Below are positions 16,143 through 24,201 of a stretch of DNA of 64,000 bases, one piece after another. The DNA comes from Cyclobacteriaceae bacterium (GTDB lineage: Bacteria; Bacteroidota; Bacteroidia; Cytophagales; Cyclobacteriaceae), in NCBI GenBank assembly GCA_025808415.1, contig CP075525.1, positions 3,209,501-3,273,500 on the forward strand, in the 5' to 3' direction. The position numbers and the translations under genes are program-made. The notes under the pieces are model-generated. The model was given only the letters and a program-made list of their open reading frames with translations. It was not told the origin of the DNA and did not search any database. Position 1 is the first letter of the stretch. The number at the start of each line of letters is the position of its first letter.

Positions 16143-17789
16143 CTATTTCATTAACTCCCCAATGGGATGCCCCGTGCTGCCGTTGGGGAGTTTTATTTTC
16201 AGCAGCATTGAAAGTGTTGGGGCTATGTCGGTAATGGTGTAATGCTGTACGGATGATCCTTGTTTAATGCCCTTGCCGTAAAAAAGAATAGGTACGTGTG
16301 TGTCGTATGTATAAGGTGAGCCATGCGTTGTTCCTTGTATGCGGCCGCTTTCAAACCAAGCCGGTTCAAGGATTACGGTCATGTCGCCACTGCGCTTCGG
16401 ATGATACCCACGAATGGCCATGCCTTTCAGTCCACCTTCATTGAAATCGCCTTGGCGTAACAAACTTTTCGGATACACATTGGCAATGCCAGACTGTTGC
16501 ATCAAAAAGTTTGAAATCAATTCTGTCGCCACCAGTAAATCTACTCCGCCCGAGCGCGGATCGGCACTAAAACTTTCATGGTTGAGATGTATTTGCTCAC
16601 CGGAAATAGCTTTAATAACTTTTCTATCCGGAAAATAGGTATTCAGGAATTCGCCCAGGTTTGCCGAAAGCTGGCTTGCCCGAAGTATACCGGCCGGCAC
16701 CTTATTGTCGGCCAAAAATTGTGGCACCTCTGCAACGGCATGATCAGCCGTAAGGAAAACCAGGTAGTTACCCTCTCCTACAGCCTGATCCAGTTTTTTA
16801 AGCAGGTCCTCTATGTTTTTATCCAAACGGATATACACATCCTGCAACTCAATGGCATAGGGCCCTACACGATGCCCGATAATATCAGGTGCCGAATAGG
16901 ATACAGCTAAAAAATCAGTCCATTGATCAGCCCCGAGTTTCTCGCCATCAATAGTTGCTTTTGCCAATTCGGTCAAATAATCATTGGAGAACGGGGTTTG
17001 AGAGAGCAGTTCAAAATTGCCGTTGGTTTTCCTGAGCGCAGCCAGGTCGTAAGGAAAAGTTGAATTATTGCCGGTAAGTTTTCCTTCATAAGGGCTTACA
17101 TCGGCTCCACTGGCATCATATTGATTCAGGGGTAATAATGTGTTCCAGGTGCCGGAAAGATACTTGTCGGCCAGTTGCTGACTGTTAAATTTTTCAAGCC
17201 AGGGCGGAAGTTTATCCATGTAAAATGTGCTGGTAATAAACCGGCCGGTTTTACCATCGTACCAATAAGCCGCATCGGCCATGTGGCCAGCCGGTAAAAT
17301 GGCGCCCCTGTCTTTAACAGAAATACCCAGAACCTTCGATCGCTTTTGCGTGGCCAATTTCAGTTCGTCAGTAATGGTGGTGGTGAGCATACGGTGTGGC
17401 GACATTTTTCCATTGTTCTCGGAAGTACTGCCTACCGTTTTCTGTCGGTCGTCCGAAACACAATACACTGTTTTCTCCATTGTTTTGTCGTACCACTCGT
17501 TACCGATTACACCGTGAATGGCCGGTGTTGTGCCGGTATAAATAGAGGCATGGCCTGCCCCGGTATACGTTGGTATATAATTATAGTGGCCATTTTCAAG
17601 CATGAAGCCCCCATTGATCAATCGTTTAAAACCGTTATCGCCATAGGTTGAATAATACCGATAGATATATTCCTGACGCATTTGGTCCACCGTAATACCT
17701 ACCACCAGCCGCGGACGGTCAATGGATTGTAATTGTGCTGTTGCCTGAAAAAAGATTATCGTAAAAAAAACAGAAATGATTGTTCTCAT
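16143..17789 (-). CDS. pafA: PafA-like alkaline phosphatase / phosphodiesterase-fold enzyme, exported
   Basis: The 548-residue protein has a signal peptide (MRTIISVFFTIIFFQATAQ) and follows Elizabethkingia PafA along its length. Active-site residues are recognisable with a constant offset of three: nucleophile T76 in YIPTYTGAGH, N97 in IGNEWYD, K159 and R161 in VKDRGAILPAGH, metal ligand D35 in GITVDQM, plus PDIIGHRVGP, LTADHAV and TTHGSPYTYDTH. PafA-type enzymes are zinc phosphomonoesterases in the periplasm that release phosphate from organic esters and, unlike PhoA, are not strongly inhibited by phosphate. The last codons overlap a terminator that serves the opposite-strand symporter gene. 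A 6-3-6 inverted repeat lies upstream at 17815-17829. Confidence 0.9.
   Translation of the reverse strand: MRTIISVFFTIIFFQATAQLQSIDRPRLVVGITVDQMRQEYIYRYYSTYGDNGFKRLINGGFMLENGHYNYIPTYTGAGHASIYTGTTPAIHGVIGNEWYDKTMEKTVYCVSDDRQKTVGSTSENNGKMSPHRMLTTTITDELKLATQKRSKVLGISVKDRGAILPAGHMADAAYWYDGKTGRFITSTFYMDKLPPWLEKFNSQQLADKYLSGTWNTLLPLNQYDASGADVSPYEGKLTGNNSTFPYDLAALRKTNGNFELLSQTPFSNDYLTELAKATIDGEKLGADQWTDFLAVSYSAPDIIGHRVGPYAIELQDVYIRLDKNIEDLLKKLDQAVGEGNYLVFLTADHAVAEVPQFLADNKVPAGILRASQLSANLGEFLNTYFPDRKVIKAISGEQIHLNHESFSADPRSGGVDLLVATELISNFLMQQSGIANVYPKSLLRQGDFNEGGLKGMAIRGYHPKRSGDMTVILEPAWFESGRIQGTTHGSPYTYDTHVPILFYGKGIKQGSSVQHYTITDIAPTLSMLLKIKLPNGSTGHPIGELMK
16153..16199 (+). terminator. Terminator of the symporter gene, inside pafA coding sequence
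   Basis: AACTCCCCAA (16153-16162) and TTGGGGAGTT (16183-16192) form a perfect 10-bp stem followed by TTATTTT. It lies 20 bases past the symporter stop but within the C-terminal codons of the convergent phosphatase gene. Confidence 0.7.
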
Positions 17790-17814
17790 GCCTTTAGTTT
17801 AAGCGGTGAATATA

Positions 17815-17829
17815 GCATTTCAAAAATGC
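17815..17829. repeat. 6-3-6 inverted repeat before pafA
   Basis: GCATTT-CAA-AAATGC is a perfect inverted repeat, 26-40 bases upstream of the phosphatase ATG at 17789. Placement and size suit an operator for a dimeric regulator. No phosphate-starvation (Pho) box consensus was recognised. Confidence 0.4.
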
Positions 17830-17859
17830 CGAAAGTATTATTTCAGTATGAATGATTCA

Positions 17860-20469
17860 TTAATTATGTGAACAGTAAATACGCTCGTAATCGTCCACTT
17901 CAAAAACCTGTCTGCGAATAAGTTTGCCTGTATGGTCGTAATAAATCACCACATAAATGGAGGCTTCCTCCACATGTTTTTCGGTGAAGTATAGCGGTTT
18001 GGAAACAGAGCCCAGGTTTACAATATCACTGTACGTAGCGGGCAGCACCGTACCATTTTTATTGCTGATTACCCCGTAGTTATTTTCCTGGAATATGATC
18101 AATAATTTTTCCTCAGGTGTATCGCGTAACCATCGAAAGCTTTTAATTTTCCCGATAACAACACGTTTGTCGATAAAATTATAAATCATCCATTGAAAAT
18201 TACGTTTTACCAAGGCGGATGAATCATTCCAGTAGCGGATCTCCTCATACTCAAAAGGTGTTACCGGCTTGTTGGTCCAATCGATAAGGCCCGCCAAACC
18301 ACCTTTGTGGGCAATTAATAGCCGGGCATTGTAACGGATAAGGTTTTTCTCATACTGCGGTTTAATTTCCTTTTTTCCGATTACATCAAGAAAACCAAAC
18401 TTGCGGTCTTTTAATACCGGAACACTACCCTGCTCAACTGTTCCCATGGCATCGTACTCAGGTTGAACAAGGGGTTTGCCCTGAAGATTGATCAGTCCGC
18501 GTTTTTCTTTTCGGATAGCCAGGAACATATTTTCTCCGGCAACCTCAAGGCGATCATAGTTCGCGGTAAACAAACGTTCACCACGGCTATTGAACACTGT
18601 TTTCTTATCCCCTTCATCCAACAACAAATAGTAAACAGAGTCCTTTCCGGGTAAAAATTGCACACGGGCAAAGCGGTTAAGCGATACAAACCGATCGGGG
18701 GCTACGTAAGCATGCAAGGTATCGCCCGAAAGCGCCATACAAAACGCACCAATGAAATACACACTATCATAACTGGTTTTGGCAAATACTTTAAGGTGCT
18801 GATCGGCCATTTTCCAACGGCCTGCCTGTTGCACCAACACCCACGGTTTTTGGATTTGTGTTCGGCTAAAAATTTCGGATTCCCCGGTTTGTGAGCTCCA
18901 CAATTTTTGTCCTTCTGCCAAAACTGATACTGCACCGAAAAATGTTGGTTTTATTTCTTTTTTACCAAAAGGTATCCGTTCACGCAGGTGCATGTCCAGC
19001 AATCCCTGGGTATCACCAGCCCTCACCCAAAGCATGTTACCGTCCCAGCGTTTCACTTCATCAAAGTTACGCGTGTAAACCGGTGCTCCTTGGTCGACTG
19101 CTTTAGCTATACTTTCTTTTTTGGACAGCCTGATCTTGCTGGCTTGTTTTAGCACAACCACATCATCAAAGCTATCAATGTCGTCAAAATCGCCAAGGGG
19201 TACACTGCGTCCCAGCAGCGTTACCATCGACCATCGGTTATTTTTCTTCAAAGCCACAAAGGCATCGGCAATAACCCGGGCATCCTGCACACAGGCATCC
19301 AACACAAAGCCGGATTTATGGATCACACTTGAACATTTTCCTACCGATACCAACAGGTAGCCATTACCCAGGTCATCCGCCTCATCTACTTCCCCGGAAA
19401 AAATAACGGCCCCGTTTCGACCTATGATTTTATCGGCAACAACCAATAACTCCTCCGTGATATTTCCGCATCGGTATTCTTTCTCTAATTCATCGGCAAT
19501 TGGTTTAATCACCTCCTTGCCGGTACTGTTCATAAAACCAAATTTCCCGTCCTTTAAAAAAGGCACCAGGTAATCCTGTTCCAGGTTGCGCACGTGCCGT
19601 ATGGAGTCATTCACTACAGTTGGTGGTAGCGGCTGGTCATTGTCAACCAATAAGTAATAGAGAATATTACGGGCTTTAGCCATGTGTTTACTGACCGGGT
19701 AGCGCTTTAAAAAGTTTAAGAATGCTGCTGGGCTGCCGCCCGCGGTGGACAATTCTAACACCTGAAGCTCGGCCTCTGCACGGTAAGGTGAATTGGGGTA
19801 CTCGTCAATAAACGACTCGTAGCTGACCAGCTTCCGGTCCTTTGTTTTGGCCTCAAACAACAATTTTTCATACCGTTCGCTGGCTTCCGGCACACGCGAG
19901 GCATGAGGATACCGCGTCAGGTACGATAAAAAACTGGAGTAGGTATTTTCCTTCAGGGCATCGATATAGGCCACTTCATCGCGTAGTTCACGGGCACGGC
20001 CTAACTGGTTGGCCGTGGTAAAGCGTTGAATAAAATCAATATAAGCTTGCTCGGTGTTTATTCGCTTGGCCCGTTCAAAAGCGGCACTATCAATTTGTTC
20101 GCGCCTGGCTACCAACAAGGCGCTGTCAAGCGGAAAACGTCTCATCCGGTCGCGTTGCTTTTGGTTTGAAAGCTGGTAAAGGTGTAAGGCCTTTACTGCA
20201 TTGGCATAGGCCGAATCGATTTGAAAGGCCGGGTTTTCGGGCACAAAAAAGTAAGTGGACAAAACGTAGTGTGCCGTGGCGTTCATCGTGTCCTTGCGTA
20301 TGGCCTTTGTCAATTGCATTTTAGACTTTTCCCACTTGCCTTTTTGGAGGTTGTTCAGCGCCAATCGCTCGGCCGTAGTTTGAGCAAGTGTTGCCGAAAA
20401 TGAGAGCAGAAAAATACCGTTGATAATTACCCGAATGTTCAATCCCTGCACGGTTAAATGAAGCTTCAA
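17860..20469 (-). CDS. Exported WG-repeat protein with TPR-like N-terminal part
   Basis: A protein of up to 869 residues. After a signal peptide ending in ATLAQ (about residue 30), residues 35-290 are helical repeats with TPR-like spacing, including KGKWEKSKMQLTKAI and several RYPxS / EYPNSPYRAEAE units. From about 300 on there are WG-type beta repeats: KFGFMNSTGKEVIKP, RGLINLQGKPLVQPEYD, KFGFLDVIGKKEIKPQYE and YGVISNKNGTVLPATYS. Such proteins probably bind partners at the cell surface or periplasm; no enzymatic motif is visible. No ATG start fits: the frame opens with TTG at 20469, and GTG (20451) or TTG (20442) are alternatives that keep the signal peptide. Function unknown. Confidence 0.75.
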   Translation of the reverse strand: MKLHLTVQGLNIRVIINGIFLLSFSATLAQTTAERLALNNLQKGKWEKSKMQLTKAIRKDTMNATAHYVLSTYFFVPENPAFQIDSAYANAVKALHLYQLSNQKQRDRMRRFPLDSALLVARREQIDSAAFERAKRINTEQAYIDFIQRFTTANQLGRARELRDEVAYIDALKENTYSSFLSYLTRYPHASRVPEASERYEKLLFEAKTKDRKLVSYESFIDEYPNSPYRAEAELQVLELSTAGGSPAAFLNFLKRYPVSKHMAKARNILYYLLVDNDQPLPPTVVNDSIRHVRNLEQDYLVPFLKDGKFGFMNSTGKEVIKPIADELEKEYRCGNITEELLVVADKIIGRNGAVIFSGEVDEADDLGNGYLLVSVGKCSSVIHKSGFVLDACVQDARVIADAFVALKKNNRWSMVTLLGRSVPLGDFDDIDSFDDVVVLKQASKIRLSKKESIAKAVDQGAPVYTRNFDEVKRWDGNMLWVRAGDTQGLLDMHLRERIPFGKKEIKPTFFGAVSVLAEGQKLWSSQTGESEIFSRTQIQKPWVLVQQAGRWKMADQHLKVFAKTSYDSVYFIGAFCMALSGDTLHAYVAPDRFVSLNRFARVQFLPGKDSVYYLLLDEGDKKTVFNSRGERLFTANYDRLEVAGENMFLAIRKEKRGLINLQGKPLVQPEYDAMGTVEQGSVPVLKDRKFGFLDVIGKKEIKPQYEKNLIRYNARLLIAHKGGLAGLIDWTNKPVTPFEYEEIRYWNDSSALVKRNFQWMIYNFIDKRVVIGKIKSFRWLRDTPEEKLLIIFQENNYGVISNKNGTVLPATYSDIVNLGSVSKPLYFTEKHVEEASIYVVIYYDHTGKLIRRQVFEVDDYERIYCSHN

Positions 20470-20566
20470 AACTACAAACTTTAATGCGAACCCTCTTTCT
20501 TACCAAAACAATGCCATGCAATATATGACCATGCCCCTAAACCCGGGTAAATAAATTGTTGTTGGC

Positions 20567-20595
20567 TTGGAATAAATTTGTAAATTTTAACTTTG
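20567..20595 (+). promoter_or_regulatory. Bacteroidota promoter very close to a start codon
   Basis: TTG at 20567-20569 and TAACTTTG at 20588-20595 with an 18-base spacer fit the TTG / TAnnTTTG consensus. Transcription would start near 20601, only about 8-10 bases before the ATG at 20610, giving a nearly leaderless message. Confidence 0.65.
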
Positions 20596-20609
20596 TAAAA
20601 ACCCTGTTC

Positions 20610-22055
20610 ATGGCCAAACTCAAGAACATCATCAAGCAACTTTCGGAGAAAGACTTCAAAGCCATCTACGACTCGTTGATTGAGAGCAATGCAGAAAAAT
20701 CCGCCTACCTGCTCAAAGCCCTGCGTGAGCGATCACTTTCCGATACCAAAATAATGACCGAACTGGAGGTTAATGCCAATGCCTATTACACCCTGCGTTC
20801 GCGCCTCAACCTGAAAATTGAGGAATACCTGATGCAGCAATTGGAAAGCCCGCGAACGGATGTACTGCGGAAAGTCGCCAACATTAACGAAATTGTTTTC
20901 ACCAAAAAGCGCACCATCGCCATCGCTACTTTAAAGAAGCTGGAGAAGGAACTTATCGATTATGACCTGGCCAACGAGCTTACCATTATTTATAAATCGC
21001 TAAAGAAACTCCAGGTTAATTCACCTGACTATTTCCAGTACTCACAACTCTACAACCGCCATGTTGCCTATATGCTGGCGCTTGACAAAGCCGAGGAACT
21101 ACTAGCCGATTATTTCAAAAAGTACGGAAGCTACCTATTAACCGGTGATGAGGTCGAAAAACTCGGTTTATCCTTGCTGATCAAAGAAATGTCGAACGTG
21201 GCCAACCTTTACGAGTCGCACCGGCTTTATGTGTACCGCAGTGCCATGCATGTTTTTCACCGCTTGTTTGTAGAGCCCGATGAAAACCTGCAACAGGATA
21301 CTGAATCCATTGAAGACACCTTTGACAAGGTTCAAAAGATTTTTGACAGTTATAACCTTGATTCCATATACTACCACCTTAACCTTGTATTTGAATTTTT
21401 AAAGCTGGAGTACTACAATCACTACAAAGTTTACCGGCAAGCCGAAAAATACTTTGAAGAAGTAAACGATGCAGCCGGTAACCTGCTTACCAATTACGCT
21501 ACTTATACATTTCCTGCGCAGTTTCTCATCTCCAAAATTGAACGGCACTTACGGTTGGGCACAGAAGCCGAACTGTACGGGGAAAACGATAGCCTGTTTA
21601 TGGACTATGAGGTTGATTTACTGGATGTTCCACGTCATGTAATTTATATAACCTACAAAGCCCTTAGTGCTTACTATGTTGGAAAATACGATGAGGCCGC
21701 CAAACTTATCAATGGCTTACTGAATGAAGTAAGTTTAAAAAGATTCCCGATTACCCAACTGGAGATTAAATCGTTGCTGGCCCTTCAATATGTACTGTTG
21801 CATGACTACGAATTATTTAACCAGCTTGCCAACAGTATACAGCGGCAGATACGCCTCTTGGGAAAAGATGCCTGTGAAAACATTCAACTCTTTATAAAGA
21901 TTTTAAAGATTGCCGTAAGCGAAGCCAAAAAGGAGAAAGCAAAAAAGATCAACGCGGTAATTCCCAAAATGAGTGGTTTAAAAACAAACTACTTTGCCCC
22001 TACCATGTTGGTAAAGCTGGACGAGAAACTGGTAGTGAACCTAACAGAGTATTAA
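20610..22055 (+). CDS. Conserved-looking helical protein of unknown function
   Basis: I do not recognise this 481-residue protein. It begins MAKLKNIIKQLSEKDFKAIYDSLIESNAEKSAYLLKALRE (first part: MAKLKNIIKQLSEKDFKAIY) and is almost entirely predicted helix, with TPR-like segments such as AYYVGKYDEAAKLINGLLN and a lysine-rich stretch near residue 450. There is no signal peptide or membrane span, so it should be cytoplasmic. The ATG at 20610 is preferred because a promoter ends at 20595, which makes the upstream in-frame start at 20556 untranscribed. It is convergent with the receiver-only regulator gene; the stops are one base apart. The helical-repeat build suggests a scaffold or regulator that binds other proteins. 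Confidence 0.7.
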   Translation: MAKLKNIIKQLSEKDFKAIYDSLIESNAEKSAYLLKALRERSLSDTKIMTELEVNANAYYTLRSRLNLKIEEYLMQQLESPRTDVLRKVANINEIVFTKKRTIAIATLKKLEKELIDYDLANELTIIYKSLKKLQVNSPDYFQYSQLYNRHVAYMLALDKAEELLADYFKKYGSYLLTGDEVEKLGLSLLIKEMSNVANLYESHRLYVYRSAMHVFHRLFVEPDENLQQDTESIEDTFDKVQKIFDSYNLDSIYYHLNLVFEFLKLEYYNHYKVYRQAEKYFEEVNDAAGNLLTNYATYTFPAQFLISKIERHLRLGTEAELYGENDSLFMDYEVDLLDVPRHVIYITYKALSAYYVGKYDEAAKLINGLLNEVSLKRFPITQLEIKSLLALQYVLLHDYELFNQLANSIQRQIRLLGKDACENIQLFIKILKIAVSEAKKEKAKKINAVIPKMSGLKTNYFAPTMLVKLDEKLVVNLTEY

Positions 22056-22056
22056 A

Positions 22057-22464
22057 CTAAACTTCGAGTTTTAAGATATTCTCGTGGGATAATGGCTTGT
22101 TCAAATAAAGCTTAACATTCTCATACTTTTTTGAACGGCTAAAATCCTGGGGGTTTATGGATGAGGTGAGCATTACAATTTTGCATTTCTTTTTTGCCAC
22201 ATTGCTCAGCTTTTCAAATTCTTCTAAAAATTGAAAGCCATCCATTAACGGCATATCTATATCCAGGAAAATCACATCCGGTAAAACCTTATCGGCAACA
22301 TCCAGGCGTTCCATATTGCGTAAAAATTCAATAGCACTTTTCGCCCCGGTATGCGTATAGATGTTTTCGGTAATAGAAGCCGACTCGATCATCTTCTGAT
22401 TAATGAGGTTGTCAATCTCGTTGTCATCAATAAGCATTACAGTCCTGAATTTTTTGTCGGGCAT
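22057..22464 (-). CDS. Single-domain response regulator (receiver only)
   Basis: The 135-residue protein is one receiver domain: acidic pair D13/D14 in MLIDDNEIDN, phosphoacceptor D68 in VIFLDIDMPLMDG, the threonine/serine in VMLTSSINP and the lysine in LYLNKPLS. There is no output domain. The DDNxIDNxIN start is typical of CheY-like proteins that are abundant in Bacteroidota and relay phosphate between sensor kinases or act on protein partners. No kinase is adjacent. It is 73 bases upstream, in coding direction, from nothing obvious and lies downstream of the ALDH gene on the same strand. Confidence 0.92.
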   Translation of the reverse strand: MPDKKFRTVMLIDDNEIDNLINQKMIESASITENIYTHTGAKSAIEFLRNMERLDVADKVLPDVIFLDIDMPLMDGFQFLEEFEKLSNVAKKKCKIVMLTSSINPQDFSRSKKYENVKLYLNKPLSHENILKLEV

Positions 22465-22536
22465 AGCAGTATGGGGTATATAAGTGCTTATAAAAATAAA
22501 CGATTACAGTCGAAATACAAGCGATAGGTTACCAAA

Positions 22537-24078
22537 TTACAGGTCGAATTTAATGCCTTGTGCCAGTGGTAAGGAGTCTCCAAAATTGATGGTATTGGTT
22601 TGCCTGCGCATGTAAATCTTCCAGGCATCCGAACCGGATTCGCGTCCGCCACCGGATTCCTTTTCGCCACCAAAAGCTCCTCCTATCTCAGCCCCTGAGG
22701 TGCCAATATTAACATTGGCAATACCACAGTCCGATCCGGCATGTGAAAGGAATTGTTCCATTTGGCGCAAATCGGTAGTCATTATGGCTGAAGACAGCCC
22801 TTGCTTCACATCATTTTGAATTTCAATAGCTTCGTCCAACGTTTTGTAGCGGATCAGGTACAGTATAGGTGCAAAAGTTTCTTGTTGAACGATAGGGAAA
22901 TTATTCTTTACCTCAGCAATGGCAGGTTTTACATAGCAACCCGACTGATAGCCCTTACCTTTCAATACACCACCCTCAACCACAAACTTTCCGCCTTGCT
23001 TTTTTATTTCGCTTAAGGCGTTGAGGTAAAGGGCAACGGCTTGCTGATCGATAAGCGGGCCCACATGGTTTTTTGAATCAAGCGGGTTGCCAATGGCCAG
23101 TTGGGCGTAAGCTTTCTTCAACCGGTTCTTAACATCGTTATAAACCTTTTCGTGTATAATTAACCTACGTGTGGTGGTGCATCGCTGGCCTGCCGTACCT
23201 ACTGCACCAAATAAAGCACCTCGTATAGCCATATCAAGGTTAGCGTTTTCGGTAATAATAATGGCATTGTTACCACCCAATTCCAACAGCGGTCGTCCAA
23301 AACGCTCTACCACCATTTTTCCTACTGCCCTACCCATGCGGGTTGAGCCGGTAGCCGATACCAACGGTATAGCTTCGCACTGCGCCATCAATTTGCCAAT
23401 GGACGCATCACCATTAACCAGGCACGAAACACCTTCGGGTACACTATTCGCTTCAAACACCTTTGCAATAATCAGTTGACAGGCAACACTGCACAAAGGT
23501 GTTTTTTCCGAAGGCTTCCAGATGCAGGTATCGCCACATACCCAGGCTAACATGGTATTCCACGACCACACCGCTACAGGGAAATTGAAGGATGAAATAA
23601 TGCCTACAATACCCAAGGGGTGGTATTGCTCATACATCCGGTGGTTTGGCCTTTCCGAATGCATGGTTAGGCCGTGGAGTTGGCGCGACAACCCCACTGC
23701 AAAATCACAGATGTCAATCATTTCCTGCACTTCGCCTAAACCCTCCTGGTAAGATTTTCCCATCTCATACGAAACCAATTTACCGAGTGGCTCTTTAAAC
23801 TTTCGAAGCGCTTCGCCAATCTGCCTTACTACCTCACCGCGTTTAGGGGCAGGCCATTTGCGCCATTCCTTAAAGGCTTCTTTTGAAACGGCCACCACAT
23901 CCTGAAATGATTTTTCATCCGCTGCCTGTACCGAACCGATCAAAGCACCATCAACCGGTGAATATGATTTAATATGGGTGCCCTTGGTTTTGATCCATTT
24001 CTTACCGGTGGATACGCCAGGGTTGGTGGATTTTAATCCAAGTGTGGAAAGTGTTTTTTGTATGGGCGAAGCTTTCAT
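22537..24078 (-). CDS. Aldehyde dehydrogenase, ALDH7 (aminoadipate semialdehyde dehydrogenase-like)
   Basis: The 513-residue enzyme shows the ALDH catalytic glutamate E266 in LLELGGNN and nucleophile C300 in GTAGQRCTTTRR. The segments SSFNFPVAVWSWN and GTSGAEIGGAFGGEKESGG mark the ALDH7 group (antiquitin, L-aminoadipate-6-semialdehyde dehydrogenase, AmaB). It oxidises the lysine-derived semialdehyde to aminoadipate with NAD+ and also removes toxic aldehydes; the wider pathway genes are not in this window. The ATG at 24078 is used; an in-frame TTG two codons earlier is less likely. A -7-like TAGTTTTG lies at 24105-24098, but without a good -33 element. Confidence 0.92.
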   Translation of the reverse strand: MKASPIQKTLSTLGLKSTNPGVSTGKKWIKTKGTHIKSYSPVDGALIGSVQAADEKSFQDVVAVSKEAFKEWRKWPAPKRGEVVRQIGEALRKFKEPLGKLVSYEMGKSYQEGLGEVQEMIDICDFAVGLSRQLHGLTMHSERPNHRMYEQYHPLGIVGIISSFNFPVAVWSWNTMLAWVCGDTCIWKPSEKTPLCSVACQLIIAKVFEANSVPEGVSCLVNGDASIGKLMAQCEAIPLVSATGSTRMGRAVGKMVVERFGRPLLELGGNNAIIITENANLDMAIRGALFGAVGTAGQRCTTTRRLIIHEKVYNDVKNRLKKAYAQLAIGNPLDSKNHVGPLIDQQAVALYLNALSEIKKQGGKFVVEGGVLKGKGYQSGCYVKPAIAEVKNNFPIVQQETFAPILYLIRYKTLDEAIEIQNDVKQGLSSAIMTTDLRQMEQFLSHAGSDCGIANVNIGTSGAEIGGAFGGEKESGGGRESGSDAWKIYMRRQTNTINFGDSLPLAQGIKFDL

Positions 24079-24201
24079 AATCAATAAAAGTAAAGCGCAA
24101 AACTAACGCATTTAGCAGATGGAAAGTAGTGTTATAAACGTATTTCCCAACAAGAATTACTTCAGGTATTTAAGTACTGGCTGATATGCTTACTTTGTGC
24201 C

